Below are positions 28,505 to 37,116 of a stretch of DNA of 64,000 bases, one piece after another. Source of the stretch: Bacillus carboniphilus (GTDB lineage Bacteria; Bacillota; Bacilli; Bacillales; JC228); the NCBI RefSeq assembly GCF_039522365.1, contig NZ_BAAADJ010000004.1, forward strand, positions 1-64,000. Reading direction: 5' to 3'. A model generated the notes under the pieces. That model was not told the DNA's origin. It was given only the letters and a program-made list of their open reading frames with translations, and ran no database searches. Every line of letters starts with the position of its first letter. Positions within the stretch are counted from its first letter, which is position 1. The translations under genes and the position numbers were made by a program.

Positions 28505-30469
28505 TTATTCTACTTTAAAGAAGTGATTCTCCGCTCTAGCAATAAATACTGCAAAGGTTGCACGAGTCATTGGTTCATATGGTTTGAATGTTCCATCTGG
28601 ATATCCTACTGTAATATTAGCATTGGCAATCTTGTTTATCGCCTCATATCCTGTAACTCTCTCACTTAGGTCAGAGTATGGGTATGGCGTTTTATCCTCT
28701 AGTCTATATGCTTTTGCAATTAAAATAGCCATCTCTGCTCGAGTTACTGGTTGATCTGGTCTGAATGTCCCGTCTGGAAATCCAGCTAGAATTTTATTTT
28801 CATAGGCTGATTGAATATAGCCTGATGCGAAGTTCCCTTTACCAACATCACTAAATACACTGTCTCTCTTCTCGCCATTTAGTCCAACAGCTCTTCCAAT
28901 AATGGCCACTGCTTGAGCCCTTGTAATGAGAGCATCTGGCTCCATCTTCGTTTCTGTAACACCACTAATCATTTCTTCATGATGTAAATACACTAAATGC
29001 GGTGCAAACCATTGGGTCATACTAATGTCTGTAAATGGTGGCTCTGTCACATTTGCTGTAACAGGGATCGAAACTAAACTTCCATTTGCATATGAAAATT
29101 CAAAAGTATAAACATATTGGCCAGGCAAGACATAATCCGTAAATGTCGTTTCAGCAAGACTTGTTACTTGCGATTCTCCTCTTAATACTGAAACGGATTC
29201 AACTGCATCACTTGTAACTACCTCAATTTCGACTTTTCCGTTAGCCACAGAAGTAACAAATACTTGGTTTCCATCCACTTTATCCGGACTATTCGATCCC
29301 TGAACTAATCCATATCCAAATTGATTATCTTTTCCCTTGACTCCTAAATCTTTTGCAGTCGTTTGTAAAAGTACTCTTAACTCATCACTCGTTCTAGCAG
29401 GATCACTCTCTTTTTGAAGTGCCAAAATACCTGTTACAAAGGGAGCAGCCATTGAGGTACCTGTCATTAGCACATAGCCCATACTATCTTTCCCCTCAAT
29501 GGAAATATCTGCTGGAAACGTACTAAGAATATCCTCTCCTGGTGCTGCTAGCTCTAACTCTTCCCCGGTTGAAGAGGTTCTTACTCTCGTCATTTCCTCC
29601 GTAACACCACCAACTGCAATTACAGTTGGATACTTTGCAGGATACATCATCGTATTTGTTCCCGTATCTTGTGTTCCATAATTCCCACTAGATGCGATTA
29701 GGAGAATACCTTGTTCACTTGCCTTTTGAAGGATACTTCTTAATGCAGGGTCATCTGCTTTTGTCGTAACACTTAAGTTCACAATGTCCATTTCATTTTG
29801 AATAGCCCACTCAACACCTGCTAAAATGGTCGCTGTTGATCCATCACCATTTTGGTCCAGTGCTTTAATTGCATAAAGATCTACATTTGGAGCAATCCCT
29901 AGCACACCAATTTGATTATCCTGTGCAGAAATGATTCCAGCTACATGTGTCCCGTGCCCATTATTATCATCAAAACCAGATGGACACTCCTTCGCAACAC
30001 AGGTTCCCCCTTTTACCACTAAGTCCGGATGCTCTGTATCTATTCCTGTATCTAAAATAGCTACTCGAACACCTTTGCCTGTTAAACCATTGCTGACCGA
30101 CGGGGAAATATTAATAGTTTCGTACCCCCAAGAATGTGTTTGCGATTGATTACTAATAGGGGGACTTGTATTTGAAATTGTTGTTGACGTTACTTGTGCT
30201 GGTTTATTTTCAGTTATTATTCTAACTGGAATAATGTTCACTAACTGATTTAATTGAGACGATGTCCCTTTTACAGCAACCGAATCAATGGATGAGTATG
30301 TGTACATCAATTCAAACCCTAGCTGATTTATGTACTCTAGGGGTATCTCCTGTTCAAATTGGATAATATACTCATTCACCTCTTCTTGATCTTCCGCAAA
30401 TACATTTACTGAGAATGATGAAAAAATGAGTAGAAAAATAATTAAATAAATTGATAGTTTTCTTAGCAT
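28505..30469 (-). CDS. S8 subtilisin-like protease with three C-terminal SLH motifs, 654 aa
   Basis: Signal peptide ending near VFAED, short propeptide, S8 domain with triad Asp140 (VAILDTG), His172 (NGHGTHVAG) and Ser339 (TGTSMAAP), an Ig-like segment (about 400-470), then three SLH motifs to the C-terminus (about 475-650). It would be a wall-attached protease. Its second SLH (GNFASGYIQSAYENKILAG) is strikingly like one in the neighbouring amidase (GNFASGYIQAAVDKKIISG), suggesting module duplication. GAGGGACC precedes ATG 30469. I found no clear terminator between it and the NlpC/P60 gene 159 bp downstream. Confidence 0.9.
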   Translation of the reverse strand: MLRKLSIYLIIFLLIFSSFSVNVFAEDQEEVNEYIIQFEQEIPLEYINQLGFELMYTYSSIDSVAVKGTSSQLNQLVNIIPVRIITENKPAQVTSTTISNTSPPISNQSQTHSWGYETINISPSVSNGLTGKGVRVAILDTGIDTEHPDLVVKGGTCVAKECPSGFDDNNGHGTHVAGIISAQDNQIGVLGIAPNVDLYAIKALDQNGDGSTATILAGVEWAIQNEMDIVNLSVTTKADDPALRSILQKASEQGILLIASSGNYGTQDTGTNTMMYPAKYPTVIAVGGVTEEMTRVRTSSTGEELELAAPGEDILSTFPADISIEGKDSMGYVLMTGTSMAAPFVTGILALQKESDPARTSDELRVLLQTTAKDLGVKGKDNQFGYGLVQGSNSPDKVDGNQVFVTSVANGKVEIEVVTSDAVESVSVLRGESQVTSLAETTFTDYVLPGQYVYTFEFSYANGSLVSIPVTANVTEPPFTDISMTQWFAPHLVYLHHEEMISGVTETKMEPDALITRAQAVAIIGRAVGLNGEKRDSVFSDVGKGNFASGYIQSAYENKILAGFPDGTFRPDQPVTRAEMAILIAKAYRLEDKTPYPYSDLSERVTGYEAINKIANANITVGYPDGTFKPYEPMTRATFAVFIARAENHFFKVE

Positions 30470-30563
30470 ATCTGGTCCCTCGTTATTCTAGTCTTATCTT
30501 TATTACATCATTTATAAAGGTGTAGGTCTAGGATTAACACTCACACTTTTTACTATTTATCGT

Positions 30564-30598
30564 AAAAAAACAGGACCGGTATAAACCAGTCCCTTCTA
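30564..30598 (-). terminator. Terminator of the amidase-SLH gene
   Basis: Minus strand GGACTGGTT / ACCGGTCC hairpin followed by TGTTTTTTT. Confidence 0.8.
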
Positions 30599-30604
30599 CT
30601 ATCA

Positions 30605-32482
30605 TTAATGAAGACGTTTTGATGGCGTGCCATTCATTTCAGTATATAAAAAGCCTATATCTAATCCCTCATAATGATAATAGTAATCTAGTATCCCAAA
30701 GAACATTGCCTTCGCTGCCTTTTGGCGCTCAGCAGGAGAGCTTATCTTTTGATTATCTCCTTTGTTATCAATAAACCCTAATTCTACTAACACGGCAGGC
30801 ATTGTATTCTCACGTAACACATGGAAATTACCGTGTTTAATGCCGCGATCGTTTAAATTCCAAGCTTCAATTAAACGATTTTGAATATAGAGTGCTAGTG
30901 CCCGACTTTCAGAAGTGTATGGGTTGGTCGAAGCCGTACGATAATAATACGTCTCCGTTCCATTCGCACTTCCATTAAATGCATTGGTATGGATACTTAC
31001 AAACATATCTCCACCTTGTTGTTCTGCAAAACTAACTCGATCAGCCAATTCTATTTTACGATCGGTTTCTCTTGTCATTGAAACTGTTAGTGGCGTTTGT
31101 TCTAAATAAGCTTTTAGCTTATTACCGACATCTAGCACGACATCTTTTTCATATATACCGAATCCATCAGCCCCGGGATCTGGTGAACCGTGCCCTGGAT
31201 CAATGATGATATGGGTTTCTCTTAGAATTTTATCTATGGTATCGACAGTGTCATCAGGATTTGTAGATAGATATTCACCGTAGACGAAGCCAGTTTTACC
31301 ATCTTCCCAAGTTACATAATACCAATCTCCTATTTGATAGGCTATTTTAACAGGCATTGGTTGTAATAAAGCAATTTTAGGGAATAATGTTCCTGGACCA
31401 GTTCTAACGTTTAAGTCCGTTGCAATAACAAACATGTCTTCATCAAATGTTTCTGTTGGCTTACTACGCAAATCTACTAAAATACCTCTAGCTAAAAACA
31501 CTGAGAAATCTGCACGGATAATATGCAAGTGTGATCCGAAAGTACCGTCAGGCAGTCCGTCAGAAATTCCTTTTTCCATTAGTGTCTCTGTAGCTTCTTG
31601 AATAGTTGCATCTCCATAGGTGAATGCCTTACTAATCATGATCGCCATTTCCCCACGTGTAACAGGTTGGTCCGGCTTAAAAGTGCCATCATTGTATCCA
31701 CTGATAATTTTCTTATCAACCGCAGCTTGTATGTAACCAGAAGCAAAGTTTCCTGAACCTACATCCGGAAAAATAGTAGATTTTCTAGTACCATTTAGGG
31801 ACAACGCACGTCCAATCATTGCAGCCGCTTCTGCTCTTGTTACTTTACGATCAGGTGAAAACATATCTGGTGTAGTCCCATAAACAATTCCACCAGATGC
31901 AAGGTAATAAATTTCATCTGCAGCTCTATAACTAGTGCCTATATCTTTAAAGTAATGAGTTGAGGTGGAAGCAATTTTTGCAAGAAGTTCTTCATTTGGG
32001 AGTTCGGTTTGAATTTCTACTAAACATTCATTATTTTCTTCACTAGTTTCTGTTTCATCTAGTGTAGACTCTTCTTGGTCTATTGTTTCATCCTCTGTAG
32101 TGTTTTCGTCGGTGTCCATCGTTGATTCTTCTGTATTGTCCTGAGACTGTTCTATATCTGTACAGCTATTTTCATTGACTGTGTTTCCATTGTCATCAGT
32201 AGTAGAATCGGCTTCATTTATTAAATCTTCATTAGAAGTCGAATCAGTATTAGAATCTGTAGTGTCGTTTTCCGTAGTACTCTCCTCGTCTTGTGTTGCG
32301 GTAGTTTCCCCCGTCGTACTCTCATTATTGGATAAAGAGGAGGCATCTTCTAGATTTGAAGATTCTTGGGTAACAACGTCTGGTTCACTTCCTTCAGAAG
32401 TAAGCTCATTCGCGTAGGAAACCGGACCTGGAATCGACAGGAAAAGGAGGCCTGCTGTCAAACTTTGCAGTACCTTGCGCAT
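30605..32482 (-). CDS. SLH-anchored N-acetylmuramoyl-L-alanine amidase with acidic Ser/Thr-rich stalk, 625 aa
   Basis: Signal peptide, then about 120 residues of Ser/Thr/Glu/Asp/Asn-rich low-complexity stalk (residues 30-165), three SLH motifs (about 175-345), a bacterial SH3 domain (about 350-410; FVIATDLNVRTGPG, WYYVTWEDGKTGFV), and an Amidase_3 domain (about 425-610). Amidase zinc site: His431 in IDPGHGS, Glu in IYEKDVVLD, His in FVSIHTNA; catalytic Glu in VLVELGFIDN. It would cleave MurNAc-L-Ala bonds. The SLH motifs lie in the middle instead of at an end. GGAGAG precedes ATG 32482. Confidence 0.9.
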   Translation of the reverse strand: MRKVLQSLTAGLLFLSIPGPVSYANELTSEGSEPDVVTQESSNLEDASSLSNNESTTGETTATQDEESTTENDTTDSNTDSTSNEDLINEADSTTDDNGNTVNENSCTDIEQSQDNTEESTMDTDENTTEDETIDQEESTLDETETSEENNECLVEIQTELPNEELLAKIASTSTHYFKDIGTSYRAADEIYYLASGGIVYGTTPDMFSPDRKVTRAEAAAMIGRALSLNGTRKSTIFPDVGSGNFASGYIQAAVDKKIISGYNDGTFKPDQPVTRGEMAIMISKAFTYGDATIQEATETLMEKGISDGLPDGTFGSHLHIIRADFSVFLARGILVDLRSKPTETFDEDMFVIATDLNVRTGPGTLFPKIALLQPMPVKIAYQIGDWYYVTWEDGKTGFVYGEYLSTNPDDTVDTIDKILRETHIIIDPGHGSPDPGADGFGIYEKDVVLDVGNKLKAYLEQTPLTVSMTRETDRKIELADRVSFAEQQGGDMFVSIHTNAFNGSANGTETYYYRTASTNPYTSESRALALYIQNRLIEAWNLNDRGIKHGNFHVLRENTMPAVLVELGFIDNKGDNQKISSPAERQKAAKAMFFGILDYYYHYEGLDIGFLYTEMNGTPSKRLH

Positions 32483-32641
32483 TTTGTCTCTCCTTTCGAC
32501 TTTTTTCTACATTTTAACATATAGAATCTAGAACTGTATCATCCTTTCTAGCTATTTTTTGGTTAGATTTGAGGGAGAGCTTAAAACAGTTGGTACTGCT
32601 CGAATTTTCTAATAATGTAATTTTTACCAATATAGAAAGCA

Positions 32642-32676
32642 TGAAAAAAGACCCCACCAGATTGGTAGGGTCCTAG
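32642..32676 (-). terminator. Terminator of the SLH protein gene at 32685
   Basis: Minus strand GGACCCTACC / GGTGGGGTC hairpin around AATCT, followed by TTTTTTC. Confidence 0.85.
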
Positions 32677-32684
32677 AATTATTC

Positions 32685-34754
32685 TTAGTTAATGAAATCA
32701 ACGTATTGTAGGAATTGGTCTAATACACGTGCCATTTGATCACGTTTTGTGAAATCAGCAGGACCAAAGTCACCAGTACCGTAGCCAGCCATAATGCCCG
32801 CTTGGTAAATTAACTGTACGTCTTCACGTGCACTTGCACCAATAAAGTCACTATCTTTAAAGTCAGTAATCTTTTTACTTGTATCTAACTCACTTTGTGC
32901 ATTTACGAATTTAATAGCGCGCCCAATCATCATGGCAGCTTCCGCACGATTGATTTTTTCATAAGGATAGAAATTACCGTCTTCCTTACCAAAAATAATC
33001 CCCGCTTCTGCAGCAGCATAAATTTCACCTTTACTATTAACTGCTTGATTATACGAAACATCGCTAAACGTAACACTTGGTGTTTCTGGGGCAGGTAAAG
33101 CAAGTGCTCTAGAAATAAGAGCTGCGAATTCTCCACGAGTCATATCATCGTTTGGAGCGTACGTAGAAACGGTTTTACCACTGATGATTAGCTTTGAAGC
33201 TAATTTTTCAATGCTGGCTTCCGCCCAGTTTGCTCCGTTGTTGACGTCTTGGAACGTTTTACTGTTTTTCACTACTGTATAGCGAGAGTTAGTTAATGAT
33301 TGTAGAACCACTACTCCATCTACTAGCTTTGCAGGGATCGGAGTTAATGTGCCGTCAGCGTTAATTCTAACTACAACTATTTCATTTGCATTTGTATTTT
33401 CAGCACTTACATTGATAGAACGTTTAACATAGGCTCTGAACTTGCTAACCGTTGCTGTCTTATCACCAGAAGTGATTGTAATTTCAAAATCGATGACAGA
33501 AGAAACTGCTTCAAGTCCTTCACCTTCTAATGAATCCTGAACGTCTTCTAGTGGCACCTCATTTACAGAGATACTAACAGATACATTTTCCATTGATACA
33601 TCTGAACCGAGTTGAGATTTCACTACATCTTCGTTAACTTCATTAACTGGTAGGTCGTAGCTTGCCGTTTCAGTCTTAACCTTTACAACTGCATTCTGAG
33701 ACTTTTCTGCAGCTTTTGTGAATAGGGTTGCTGGTACTTCGGCTTTTGTTTCACCAGCTGACCCTTTTTGAACTTTTACTGGAATTGTGTTCTTTTCTGC
33801 TGTAACCTTTTCAACGATTTCATCCACTTTATCAGGTTTTACAGTTGTTTTACCTGGGGTTTGTTCTACTGCATCCTCTGGGACTTCGACTTCGTTTTCT
33901 TCAGGTTCTGGTGTTGGTGTCGGTGTCGGCGTTGGTGTTGGCGTTGGGTCTGGATCCGGATTTGTAACTACTCCATCTGGAGCACCTGCAAATAGTGCCG
34001 CTAGAACAAAACCTTCTCTTAAATCTGAGATGTCTTCTGCAGTAATGACACCACTAACTGTAAGATTATTATAAATATTATCCTTAATGTCTAGTACACC
34101 ATTTAAACCAAAACCAAAGGTATCATAAATACTACTATTAAATGTACTGTATTTGGCTTTGCTAGATAGTTGTTCATGAATATCTGAAATAATAGTCTCA
34201 ACCGCAGATAGACCATCTACACTATTTTGATCTACTCCATTAAGGAATCTAGTCCACAGTTCTTTTTCAGCATCAATAAAATATTCTATCAATAATTCTA
34301 TTGCAGTATAATCATTACCAGTAGTAATCAATGCATTTAGGGCTGTACCTGCATCGCTATCGTTAAGGGCTCTAATATCCGCTGCAAGAGTGTCTGGGTT
34401 AGATTGATGGGCTAATAATGCAATATCCTTTATTAAATCGATTGCATTTAAGTCTGATAAACCTACATCATCAAGTTTATCATCAACCCTCGATACCACT
34501 TCATCTCCTATAACAGTTGTCCAATCAAAGTTTGTATCTGATATAGCAGTAGTGATCTCATTTAGAGTTTCAACGTCTGTAGAACCCAGTTTGCTATATA
34601 TTAATTTAATTCTGTTCGCGGCATCATCTACAGTTGCCGCCTGCACAATCGCACTTGGCTGCACTAACCCAGCCCCATACACAGGTGTAACTACTAACCC
34701 CGCAGCAAGAACGGCCTTAAGGGCTTTTTGACTAAATGGATATCTTTTTTTCAC
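32685..34754 (-). CDS. SLH-domain surface protein of unknown function, 689 aa
   Basis: Signal peptide (KAVLAAGLVVTPVYGAG), an Asp/Leu-rich helical region (about residues 35-250) with no match I recognise, a PT-repeat spacer (DPTPTPTPTPTPTPEPE), a beta-rich domain (about 285-500), then three SLH motifs (about 505-685; YAPNDDMTRGEFAALI, FYPYEKINRAEAAMMI, FGPADFTKRDQMARVL). The first two thirds may bind or display something, but no catalytic motif is visible. The frame opens with GTG at 34766, yet AGAGGTGG is 8 nt before the GTG at 34754, which I prefer; this trims four residues. Confidence 0.8.
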   Translation of the reverse strand: MKKRYPFSQKALKAVLAAGLVVTPVYGAGLVQPSAIVQAATVDDAANRIKLIYSKLGSTDVETLNEITTAISDTNFDWTTVIGDEVVSRVDDKLDDVGLSDLNAIDLIKDIALLAHQSNPDTLAADIRALNDSDAGTALNALITTGNDYTAIELLIEYFIDAEKELWTRFLNGVDQNSVDGLSAVETIISDIHEQLSSKAKYSTFNSSIYDTFGFGLNGVLDIKDNIYNNLTVSGVITAEDISDLREGFVLAALFAGAPDGVVTNPDPDPTPTPTPTPTPTPEPEENEVEVPEDAVEQTPGKTTVKPDKVDEIVEKVTAEKNTIPVKVQKGSAGETKAEVPATLFTKAAEKSQNAVVKVKTETASYDLPVNEVNEDVVKSQLGSDVSMENVSVSISVNEVPLEDVQDSLEGEGLEAVSSVIDFEITITSGDKTATVSKFRAYVKRSINVSAENTNANEIVVVRINADGTLTPIPAKLVDGVVVLQSLTNSRYTVVKNSKTFQDVNNGANWAEASIEKLASKLIISGKTVSTYAPNDDMTRGEFAALISRALALPAPETPSVTFSDVSYNQAVNSKGEIYAAAEAGIIFGKEDGNFYPYEKINRAEAAMMIGRAIKFVNAQSELDTSKKITDFKDSDFIGASAREDVQLIYQAGIMAGYGTGDFGPADFTKRDQMARVLDQFLQYVDFIN

Positions 34755-34957
34755 TTCACTGACCACCTCTACAAAATGTATTTTGGTAATTTCATGGTGT
34801 ATTAGTTTAATTTGGAAGTTTTGATATGACTACTATATTACTTTAATCAAGTACACTCGTCAACGAGCTGATAGTCATATATTCCTATTTTACTAGTAAA
34901 AATTTCTAATCTATACATTAAATTTGGATATTTTTAAGGAAAAATGACTCTTGTTTT

Positions 34958-34975
34958 TTAAACAGATGTTTAAAT
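34958..34975. promoter_or_regulatory. 18-bp palindrome, operator-like, upstream of alkaline phosphatase
   Basis: TTTAAACA-GA-TGTTTAAA is a perfect inverted repeat about 90 bp before the phosphatase start in the divergent gap 34755-35063. It is not a clean PhoP box, which would be direct repeats of TTAACA-like hexamers. The regulator is unknown. Confidence 0.45.
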
Positions 34976-35063
34976 TGTAATACCCTTTATGATTTTCCTG
35001 CATATCCCTCCTAAGTTCTCCACACATTAAAAAGGAAAGTTTTACTACATGGAGGCGACTTTA

Positions 35064-36677
35064 TTGAAGAACTCGAAGTTTCGGACACTAATTTCGATGA
35101 TGGTTGTTTTGTTATGGCTTCAACCTATACAGCAGGTTGCTGCAAATCCTCCATCCCCTACCCCAAAATTTAAGAATGTAATTATGATGGTGATGGATGG
35201 GACAAATTCTGATGTCGTCACTCTTGCCCGTTGGTATAAAGGAAGTAATTTGTTTATAGATGATTTGATAGTTGGCGGGGTTCGGACCTATTCCCTTCGT
35301 TCTGCTATAACGGATAGTGCTGCTGCAGCAACAGCCTTGGCAACTGGTCACAAAACGATTGTGGATCACATTGGGATGATTCCAATGTACGAATCGGAAC
35401 ATTCCTCACAACCAATTACGACCGTTCCGAAGGCTACCATTCTTGAAGCTGCTAAACGGAACGGACTTGCTACGGGAATTGTGGCTACCTCTCCCGTTCA
35501 GCATGCTACACCAGCTGGGTTCTCTTCACACACACTGCACCGTGATGACTTTTCAAACATCGCTGAGCAGCAAGTGTACCAAGGAATTGATGTGGTATTA
35601 GGTGGAGGAAAGGCATCGTTGTTTCCTGGTAAAGGAAAAGATGAACGGAATGATGGTGAAAATTTAATAAGGGTACTAAAGGAACAGAACTACACTATTG
35701 TTGATACAAAAGAAAAATTACAGGCAGCCCCAAGCGGTAAACTTTGGGGAGCTTTTGCAAGACATGCTTTAGCCTATGACTTTGACCGGAATACTTTAGA
35801 GCTTGATCAACCTTCATTGGCTGAAATGACGGAAAAAGCGATTCAGACACTTTCGCAAAAAAAGAAAGGATTTTTCCTGTTTGTTGAAGGTAGTAAAGTA
35901 GATTGGGCTGCTCATAAAAACGATCCTGTTGGAATGATTAGTGAGATTTTGAGCTTTGATGAGGCTGTAAAGAAAGCAGTCGAGTTTGCAAAAGTGGACA
36001 AGAATACATTAGTCATTGCTGTAACGGACCATGGAAACAGCGGTTTGACCATGGGCAACGGCAGTACGAATAATAACTATGCTAGCTCTCCATCTACCAA
36101 GTTTATTGAACCTTTGAAGCAAGCAAAACTTTCGGTATCAGGTGCGGTTTCAATTTTAAAAACAGACCGGTCAAATTTGGTTGAAGTCGCCTCGTATTAC
36201 GGTGTAAAGGACTTAGACCGTACTGAATTGAAGCAGTTGAAAAAGGCTAAACGAACTAGTGAAATTGAAAACTTGTTAACGCAATATTTAGCCAAACGAG
36301 CTCATCTTGGTTTTACTACCCACGGTCATACCGGCGAAGATGTTTTTCTGTATGCCTATGGACCAGGTAAGCCATCTGGACTTATAAATAATGTGGATAT
36401 TCCACGTTTGATTGCTGAATACTTGGAAGTGGACTTAGATGAAACAACAGACTCATTGTTTATTGATGCTGAAAAGTGGTTTACAGCCCAAGGATTTGAA
36501 ACGGCCATTGAATTAGAAGGTAAAAATAATGAAGTATTTGTTGCGAAAAAAGAAGGAGAAGAGATTCGCTATCCGAAGAATAAGAATTATAGGATGGTTA
36601 ATAGTACAGTGGAGACTTTGCCTGGTGTGAATGTGTTTAATGGGAAGACGTTTTTTGTGCCGAAGCCTGCTCGGTGA
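35064..36677 (+). CDS. Exported alkaline phosphatase, 537 aa
   Basis: Alkaline phosphatase superfamily phosphomonoesterase. Signal peptide (FRTLISMMVVLLWL, cleavage near QVAAN), metal-binding Asp in IMMVMDGTNSD, the nucleophile Ser in ITDSAAAATALATGHKT, metal ligands in VEGSKVDWAAHKND and AVTDHGNSG, and the last His in TTHGHTGEDV. A ~70-residue C-terminal extension follows. The frame opens with ATG at 35049, but that ATG overlaps the GGAGG; TTG at 35064 lies 8 nt after it and is the likely start. It would release phosphate outside the cell. Confidence 0.88.
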   Translation: MKNSKFRTLISMMVVLLWLQPIQQVAANPPSPTPKFKNVIMMVMDGTNSDVVTLARWYKGSNLFIDDLIVGGVRTYSLRSAITDSAAAATALATGHKTIVDHIGMIPMYESEHSSQPITTVPKATILEAAKRNGLATGIVATSPVQHATPAGFSSHTLHRDDFSNIAEQQVYQGIDVVLGGGKASLFPGKGKDERNDGENLIRVLKEQNYTIVDTKEKLQAAPSGKLWGAFARHALAYDFDRNTLELDQPSLAEMTEKAIQTLSQKKKGFFLFVEGSKVDWAAHKNDPVGMISEILSFDEAVKKAVEFAKVDKNTLVIAVTDHGNSGLTMGNGSTNNNYASSPSTKFIEPLKQAKLSVSGAVSILKTDRSNLVEVASYYGVKDLDRTELKQLKKAKRTSEIENLLTQYLAKRAHLGFTTHGHTGEDVFLYAYGPGKPSGLINNVDIPRLIAEYLEVDLDETTDSLFIDAEKWFTAQGFETAIELEGKNNEVFVAKKEGEEIRYPKNKNYRMVNSTVETLPGVNVFNGKTFFVPKPAR

Positions 36678-36687
36678 TTGGGAGATA

Positions 36688-36716
36688 GACAATGCTGTGG
36701 GGCATTGTCTTCTTTC
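36688..36716 (+). terminator. Terminator of the phosphatase gene
   Basis: GACAATGC pairs with GCATTGTC around TGTGG, followed by TTCTTTCGTGTT. Confidence 0.75.
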
Positions 36717-36760
36717 GTGTTATATTATGAAGGGCCGGTTGTAAGGAATAATTTAAAGGT

Positions 36761-36900
36761 GGATGGCATTTATCTGGGAGTAAGGCACGTTAGCCTGACG
36801 TAATGGCACATAAACCTGGTGCAACGGCACATTGGCCCGACACAACGGCACATTGACCCGGCACAACGGCACATTGACCTGAAACAACGGCATATAAAAT
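36761..36900. repeat. 21-bp tandem repeat array, about 6.7 units
   Basis: Units start at 36761, 36782, 36803, 36824, 36845, 36866 and 36887, exactly 21 bp apart. The consensus is ACGGCACATTGACC-x-G-x-CACA; the units at the left end are degenerate and the last is partial. It lies between the phosphatase terminator and ywqB. No start signal or stop-free coding purpose is evident. Confidence 0.85.
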
Positions 36901-37014
36901 TACCATACCTGTAAATGACCAAACCGAAACATTATGAAACATCAATAGTAGATCAAATTTTACTACAAAGTAAAACCCATAATCCTGCTACCTCCCATTT
37001 TATTCCCATACCCA

Positions 37015-37043
37015 TCGAAGTCCACGCCAAAATGCGATATAAT
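37015..37043 (+). promoter_or_regulatory. Candidate sigma-A promoter of ywqB-ywqA
   Basis: TCGAAG at 37015-37020, 17-bp spacer, TATAAT at 37038-37043. The ATG at 37042 lies inside the -10 box, which argues that translation does not start there but at TTG 37117. Confidence 0.6.
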
Positions 37044-37116
37044 GAAAGAATGCAGTTTTATCGAACCCGGGGTTAACACAGTAACTGTCCCCCACAAGAA
37101 AGTGAGAGGATCCATC

